In this document: positions 59,824 through 64,000 of the stretch, piece by piece
Numbering within the stretch: position 1 is the stretch's first letter
Layout: each line of letters begins with the position of its first letter
Assembly: GCF_916618955.1 (NCBI RefSeq)
Contig: NZ_OU745390.1
Span: forward strand, 3,906,001-3,970,000
Source of the DNA: Pseudomonas sp. Marseille-Q3773
GTDB lineage: Bacteria; Pseudomonadota; Gammaproteobacteria; Pseudomonadales; Pseudomonadaceae
Length of the DNA stretch: 64,000 nt
Direction of reading: 5' to 3'
Program-made: the position numbers and the translations under genes
The notes under the pieces: model-generated
The model's database searches: none
What the model was told of the DNA's origin: nothing
What the model saw: the letters and a program-made list of their open reading frames with translations, nothing else

Positions 59824-59959
59824 TCACTTTGCAGGTAGCAACAACCCTCGCAGCACCGCTGTTCCTTATCACTGGTCACCCGAGTAGCAGTACCGGGCTC
59901 AGCACTGTGCACCCGCCACAGCAAACCGGTACTCGTCTCAGGACAACGGAGCGTCGTAG

Positions 59960-61639
59960 ATGAGTAACAAGAACAACGATGAGCTGCAGCGGCAAGCCTC
60001 GGAAAACACCCTGGGGCTCAACCCGGTCATCGGTATCCGCCGCAAGGACCTGTTGAGTTCGGCACGTACCGTGCTGCGCCAGGCCATGCGCCAACCGCTG
60101 CACAGCGCCAAGCATGTGGCCCACTTCGGCCTGGAACTGAAGAATGTACTGCTGGGCAAGTCCAGCCTGGCCCCGGAAAGCGACGACCGTCGCTTCACCG
60201 ACCCGGCCTGGAGCCACAACCCGCTGTACCGCCGCTACCTGCAAACCTACCTGGCCTGGCGCAAGGAACTGCAGGACTGGATCGGCAGCAGCAACCTGTC
60301 GCCCCAGGACATCAGCCGCGGCCAGTTCGTCATCAACCTGATGACCGAAGCCATGGCGCCAACCAATACCCTGTCCAACCCCGCGGCGGTCAAGCGTTTC
60401 TTCGAAACCGGTGGCAAGAGCCTGCTCGACGGCCTGTCCAACCTGGCCAAGGACATGGTCAACAACGGTGGCATGCCCAGCCAGGTGAACATGGATGCCT
60501 TCGAAGTGGGCAAGAACCTGGGCACCAGCGAAGGCGCCGTGGTGTACCGCAACGATGTGCTGGAGCTGATCCAGTACAACCCCATCACCGAGCAGGTGCA
60601 TGCGCGTCCGCTGCTGGTGGTGCCGCCGCAGATCAACAAGTTCTACGTGTTCGACCTAAGCCCGGAAAAGAGCCTGGCGCGCTTCTGCCTGCGCTCGCAG
60701 CAACAGACCTTCATCATCAGCTGGCGCAACCCGACCAAGACCCAGCGTGAGTGGGGCCTGTCGACCTACATCGATGCGCTCAAGGAAGCCGTCGACGCGG
60801 TACTGGCGATTACCGGCAGCAAGGACCTGAACATGCTCGGTGCTTGCTCAGGCGGGATTACCTGCACCGCCCTGGTGGGCCACTATGCCGCCGTTGGCGA
60901 GAACAAGGTCAATGCCTTGACCCTGCTGGTGAGCGTGCTGGACACGACCCTGGATACCCAGGTCGCGCTGTTCGTCGACGAGCAGACCCTGGAGGCCGCC
61001 AAGCGCCACTCCTACCAGGCCGGCGTGCTCGAAGGCAGCGAGATGGCCAAGGTTTTCGCCTGGATGCGCCCCAACGACCTGATCTGGAATTACTGGGTCA
61101 ACAACTACCTGCTTGGCAACGAGCCCCCCGTGTTCGACATCCTGTTCTGGAACAACGACACCACGCGCCTGCCAGCCGCGTTCCACGGCGACCTGATCGA
61201 GATGTTCAAGACCAACCCGCTGACCCGCCCCGGTGCCCTGGAAGTGTGCGGTACGCCGATCGACCTCAAGCAAGTGCAGTGCGACATCTTCAGCGTGGCC
61301 GGCACCGCCGACCATATTACTCCGTGGCAGTCGTGCTACCGTTCGGCACACCTGTTCGGTGGCAAGATCGAGTTCGTGCTGTCCAACAGCGGGCATATCC
61401 AGAGCATCCTCAACCCGCCAGGCAACCCCAAGGCGCGCTTCATGACCGGTGCGGATCGCCCGGGCGACCCGGTGGCCTGGCAGGAAAACGCCACCAAGCA
61501 TGCCGACTCGTGGTGGCTGCATTGGCAAAGCTGGCTGGCCGAGCGGGCCGGGGAGCTGAAGAAGGCACCGACACGCCTGGGCAACCGGGCCTACGGTGCC
61601 GGCGAGGCTGCACCGGGGACTTACGTCCACGAGCGATAA
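59960..61639 (+). CDS. phaC1: Class II PHA synthase PhaC1
   Basis: A 559-residue poly(3-hydroxyalkanoate) synthase that polymerises medium-chain 3-hydroxyacyl-CoA. The catalytic Cys is residue 296 in the lipase-like box LGACSGGITC. Downstream landmarks include RPNDLIWNYWVNNYLLG and the Asp region GTADHITPWQ, with His in SNSGHIQSILNPPG. ATG 59960 has GGAG about 8 bases upstream. It leads phaC1-phaZ-phaC2; the sigma-54-like site lies upstream. Confidence 0.98.
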   Translation: MSNKNNDELQRQASENTLGLNPVIGIRRKDLLSSARTVLRQAMRQPLHSAKHVAHFGLELKNVLLGKSSLAPESDDRRFTDPAWSHNPLYRRYLQTYLAWRKELQDWIGSSNLSPQDISRGQFVINLMTEAMAPTNTLSNPAAVKRFFETGGKSLLDGLSNLAKDMVNNGGMPSQVNMDAFEVGKNLGTSEGAVVYRNDVLELIQYNPITEQVHARPLLVVPPQINKFYVFDLSPEKSLARFCLRSQQQTFIISWRNPTKTQREWGLSTYIDALKEAVDAVLAITGSKDLNMLGACSGGITCTALVGHYAAVGENKVNALTLLVSVLDTTLDTQVALFVDEQTLEAAKRHSYQAGVLEGSEMAKVFAWMRPNDLIWNYWVNNYLLGNEPPVFDILFWNNDTTRLPAAFHGDLIEMFKTNPLTRPGALEVCGTPIDLKQVQCDIFSVAGTADHITPWQSCYRSAHLFGGKIEFVLSNSGHIQSILNPPGNPKARFMTGADRPGDPVAWQENATKHADSWWLHWQSWLAERAGELKKAPTRLGNRAYGAGEAAPGTYVHER

Positions 61640-61701
61640 AGCTGCAGCGCCGTGGCCACCTGCGGGGCGCCACGGTGTTCATTCACCCAAGAGTCACGCG
61701 C

Positions 61702-62553
61702 ATGCCGCAACCCTATATCTTCAGGACCGTCGAACTGGACGACCAGTCCATCCGCACCGCCGTCCGCCCGGGCAAGCCACACCTGACGCCGTTGCTGATC
61801 TTCAATGGCATCGGTGCCAACCTGGAGCTGGTGTTCCCGTTCATCGAAGCACTGGACCCGGACCTGGAAGTCATTGCCTTCGACGTACCCGGGGTCGGCG
61901 GTTCGTCAACCCCGCGCCACCCGTACCGCTTTCCCGGGCTGGCCAAGCTGACCGCACGCATGCTGGATTACCTCGACTACGGCCAGGTCAATGTCATTGG
62001 CGTGTCCTGGGGCGGCGCCCTGGCCCAGCAGTTCGCTCACGATTACCCCGAGCGCTGCAAGAAGCTGGTGCTGGCCGCCACTGCGGCCGGTGCGGTGATG
62101 GTGCCCGGCAAGCCCAAGGTGCTGTGGATGATGGCCAGCCCGCGGCGCTACGTACAACCGTCGCACGTCATCCGGATTGCGCCATTGATCTATGGTGGTG
62201 GCTTCCGACGCGACCCGGACCTGGCCATGAAACATGCCGCCAAGGTGCGCTCCGGCGGCAAGATGGGCTACTACTGGCAGCTGTTCGCCGGGCTTGGCTG
62301 GACCAGCATCCACTGGCTGCACAAGATCCAGCAGCCAACCCTGGTGCTGGCCGGCGACGACGACCCGTTGATCCCGCTGATCAACATGCGCCTGCTGGCC
62401 TGGCGGATTCCCAATGCCCAGCTACACATTATCGACGACGGCCATCTGTTCCTGATCACCCGGGCCGAGGCCGTCGCCCCGATCATCATGAATTTCCTTC
62501 AGCAAGAACGACAGCGCGCCGTCATGCACCCTCGCCCGGTTTCGGGCGGGTAG
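61702..62553 (+). CDS. phaZ: Intracellular PHA depolymerase PhaZ
   Basis: A 283-residue alpha/beta hydrolase that degrades PHA granules. The nucleophile Ser102 is in IGVSWGGALAQ, the Asp region is LVLAGDDDPLIPL, and the His is DDGHLFLITR. ATG 61702 is chosen (PQPYIFRTVELDD). It lies 62 bases after phaC1 and 119 bases before phaC2. The near-terminal hairpin cgcccggtttcgggcggg partly overlaps the stop region. Confidence 0.96.
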   Translation: MPQPYIFRTVELDDQSIRTAVRPGKPHLTPLLIFNGIGANLELVFPFIEALDPDLEVIAFDVPGVGGSSTPRHPYRFPGLAKLTARMLDYLDYGQVNVIGVSWGGALAQQFAHDYPERCKKLVLAATAAGAVMVPGKPKVLWMMASPRRYVQPSHVIRIAPLIYGGGFRRDPDLAMKHAAKVRSGGKMGYYWQLFAGLGWTSIHWLHKIQQPTLVLAGDDDPLIPLINMRLLAWRIPNAQLHIIDDGHLFLITRAEAVAPIIMNFLQQERQRAVMHPRPVSGG

Positions 62554-62563
62554 ATCGACGCGG

Positions 62564-62632
62564 CCTTCTGCGCGGGTGCGCCCGTGCCCACAGGGACGGC
62601 GCTGAACCCGTGGGCGCGGGCATGCCCGCGAA
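62564..62632. repeat. Diverged REP pair between phaZ and phaC2
   Basis: cttctgcgcgggtgcgcccg...cacagg and cccgtgggcgcgggcatgcc...gcgaagg. Related to, but diverged from, the main REP class. Confidence 0.75.
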
Positions 62633-62672
62633 GGTCTCGACAGCGGAACGGCTCAGACGAGGGAGTGTTGCC

Positions 62673-64000
62673 ATGAAAGACAAACCGGCCAAAGGAACGC
62701 CAACGCTTCCCGCCACCCGCATGAACGTACAGAACGCCATCCTCGGCCTGCGCGGGCGTGACCTGTTGTCCACGTTGCGCAATGTCAGCCGTCACGGCCT
62801 GCGTCACCCGCTGCATACCGCACACCATCTGTTGGCCCTGGGCGGCCAACTGGGCCGCGTGCTGCTGGGCGACACGCCGCACCAGCCGAACCCGCGCGAC
62901 CCGCGCTTCAACGACCCTACGTGGAGCCAGAATCCGTTCTACCGCCGCGGCCTGCAGGCTTATCTGGCCTGGCAGAAGCAGACCCGCCTGTGGATCGAGG
63001 AAAGCCATCTGGACGACGATGACCGGGCCCGGGCGCACTTTCTGTTCAACCTGATCAACGACGCTCTGGCGCCCAGCAATTCGCTGCTCAACCCACTGGC
63101 GGTCAAGGAGCTGTTCAACACCGGCGGGCAGAGCCTGCTGCGCGGTGTGGCTCACCTGCTCGACGACCTGCGCCACAATGACGGCCTGCCGCGCCAGGTC
63201 GACGAGCGTGCCTTCGAGGTGGGCGGCAACCTGGCCGCGACCCCCGGCGCAGTGGTGTTTCGCAACGAGCTGCTGGAGCTGATCCAGTACAAGCCGATGA
63301 GCGAAAAGCAGCACGCCCGGCCACTGCTGGTGGTGCCGCCGCAAATCAACAAGTTCTACATCTTTGACCTCAGCCCGACCAACAGCTTCGTGCAGTACAT
63401 GCTGAAGAGCGGCCTGCAGGTATTCATGATCAGCTGGCGCAACCCCGACCCGCGCCACCGCGAATGGGGCCTGTCCAGCTACGTGCAAGCGCTGGAAGAA
63501 GCGCTCAACGCCTGCCGCAGTATCAGCGGCAACCGCGACCCCAACCTGATGGGCGCCTGCGCCGGCGGCCTGACCATGGCCGCGCTGCAAGGCCACCTGC
63601 AGGCCAGGCAGCAACTGCGCCGGGTGCGCAGCGCTACCTACCTGGTCAGCCTGCTGGACAGCAAGTTCGAGAGCCCGGCCAGCCTGTTCGCCGACGAGCA
63701 GACCATCGAGGCCGCCAAACGCCGATCCTACCAGCGTGGCGTGCTCGACGGCGCCGAGGTGGCACGGATATTCGCCTGGATGCGGCCCAATGACCTGATC
63801 TGGAACTACTGGGTCAACAACTATCTGCTCGGCAAGACGCCACCGGCCTTCGACATCCTGTACTGGAACGCCGACAGCACGCGCCTGCCCGCTGCCCTGC
63901 ATGGTGACCTGCTGGACTTCTTCAAGCTCAACCCGCTGACCTATCCGGCCGGCCTGGAGGTGTGCGGTACGCCCGTCGACCTGCAGAAGGTCGACCTGGA
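62673..64000 (+). CDS. phaC2: Class II PHA synthase PhaC2 (partial, runs off window)
   Basis: 442 codons are present; the frame is open at base 64000. The protein is a homologue of PhaC1 with the catalytic Cys at residue 296 in MGACAGGLTM and the shared segment RPNDLIWNYWVNNYLLG. ATG 62673 has GAGGGAG about 8 bases upstream. It starts with a divergent N-terminal ~15 residues (KDKPAKGTPTLPATR). The C-terminal part with the His of the triad lies beyond the window. Confidence 0.97.
   Translation, partial: MKDKPAKGTPTLPATRMNVQNAILGLRGRDLLSTLRNVSRHGLRHPLHTAHHLLALGGQLGRVLLGDTPHQPNPRDPRFNDPTWSQNPFYRRGLQAYLAWQKQTRLWIEESHLDDDDRARAHFLFNLINDALAPSNSLLNPLAVKELFNTGGQSLLRGVAHLLDDLRHNDGLPRQVDERAFEVGGNLAATPGAVVFRNELLELIQYKPMSEKQHARPLLVVPPQINKFYIFDLSPTNSFVQYMLKSGLQVFMISWRNPDPRHREWGLSSYVQALEEALNACRSISGNRDPNLMGACAGGLTMAALQGHLQARQQLRRVRSATYLVSLLDSKFESPASLFADEQTIEAAKRRSYQRGVLDGAEVARIFAWMRPNDLIWNYWVNNYLLGKTPPAFDILYWNADSTRLPAALHGDLLDFFKLNPLTYPAGLEVCGTPVDLQKVDL

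Noticed and set aside
60751..62553. Very long frame ending with PhaZ
   Set aside because: The first part is out of frame inside phaC1; only the portion from ATG 61702 is family-like.

Overview
The window is a contiguous piece of a high-GC gammaproteobacterial chromosome, almost certainly a Pseudomonas of the P. putida group. The evidence is the gene content and order (tkt-epd-pgk-fba; sahR-metK; ahcY-metF; the Chp/Pil chemosensory operon next to gshB-tonB-algH-yqgF-pyrR-pyrB-pyrC'; hslVU next to phaC1-phaZ-phaC2), together with the many P. putida-type REP palindromes (gggagcgggttcacccgcga class) between genes. From memory the order follows the PP_494x to PP_500x part of P. putida KT2440; I did not check this against a database.

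Layout. 1-8.0 kb: a TldD/PmbA-like pair, a 14-TM MFS exporter, the rRNA helicase DbpA, a YhiN-type flavoprotein and a YccS-like FUSC membrane protein. 8.0-11.9 kb (minus): a periplasmic solute-binding protein, a small winged-helix protein, a YgjP-type metallopeptidase and a REC-PAS-GGDEF-EAL regulator. 12.1-18.4 kb (minus): a central-carbon cluster tkt-epd-pgk-(two small lipoproteins)-fba. 18.6-20.8 kb: an ArsR-methyltransferase regulator (SahR type) and metK behind a perfect palindromic operator. 20.9-28.3 kb: ligB, a DUF1090 protein, a cytochrome c lipoprotein, mltA, MAPEG and EamA membrane proteins, a Na+/H+ antiporter and a hotdog thioesterase. 28.4-31.1 kb: promoter, SAH riboswitch, ahcY, metF; with sahR-metK this makes the window rich in SAM-cycle genes. 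31.1-41.8 kb: an unassigned glycosyltransferase-like protein, a second solute-binding protein, rhlE, yceI plus cytochrome b561, a secreted flavin amine oxidase with a long Ala/Pro/Lys tail, bioA, rsmE and a hemolysin III-type protein. 42-50.9 kb (minus): pilG-pilH-pilI-pilJ-chpA-chpC, a Chp-type chemosensory system without pilK or chpB. 51-57 kb: gshB, tonB, algH, yqgF, pyrR, pyrB and a catalytically dead dihydroorotase homologue. 57-59.2 kb: hslVU behind a sigma-32-type promoter. 59.3-64 kb: a DUF971 protein, then the medium-chain-length PHA genes phaC1-phaZ-phaC2 (cut by the window end), with a sigma-54-like site upstream.

This is core genome. I see no insertion sequences, prophage, CRISPR arrays, tRNA or rRNA genes, and no clear sign of recent transfer. 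I did not find a convincing undescribed multi-gene system. The points most worth following are regulatory or structural: the SahR-type operator and possibly leaderless sahR; a long hairpin between the EamA transporter and the antiporter that lies inside a small ORF with a strong Shine-Dalgarno; the repeated GGFFSNMFG/GFFSRLFG motifs in the amine oxidase tail; degenerate EAL residues; a methylation-free Chp operon; a LigB with an export signal; and small lipoproteins inside the glycolytic cluster. The only stretch over 300 bases without a well-supported gene is 26278-26589, which holds that hairpin and the candidate small ORF.
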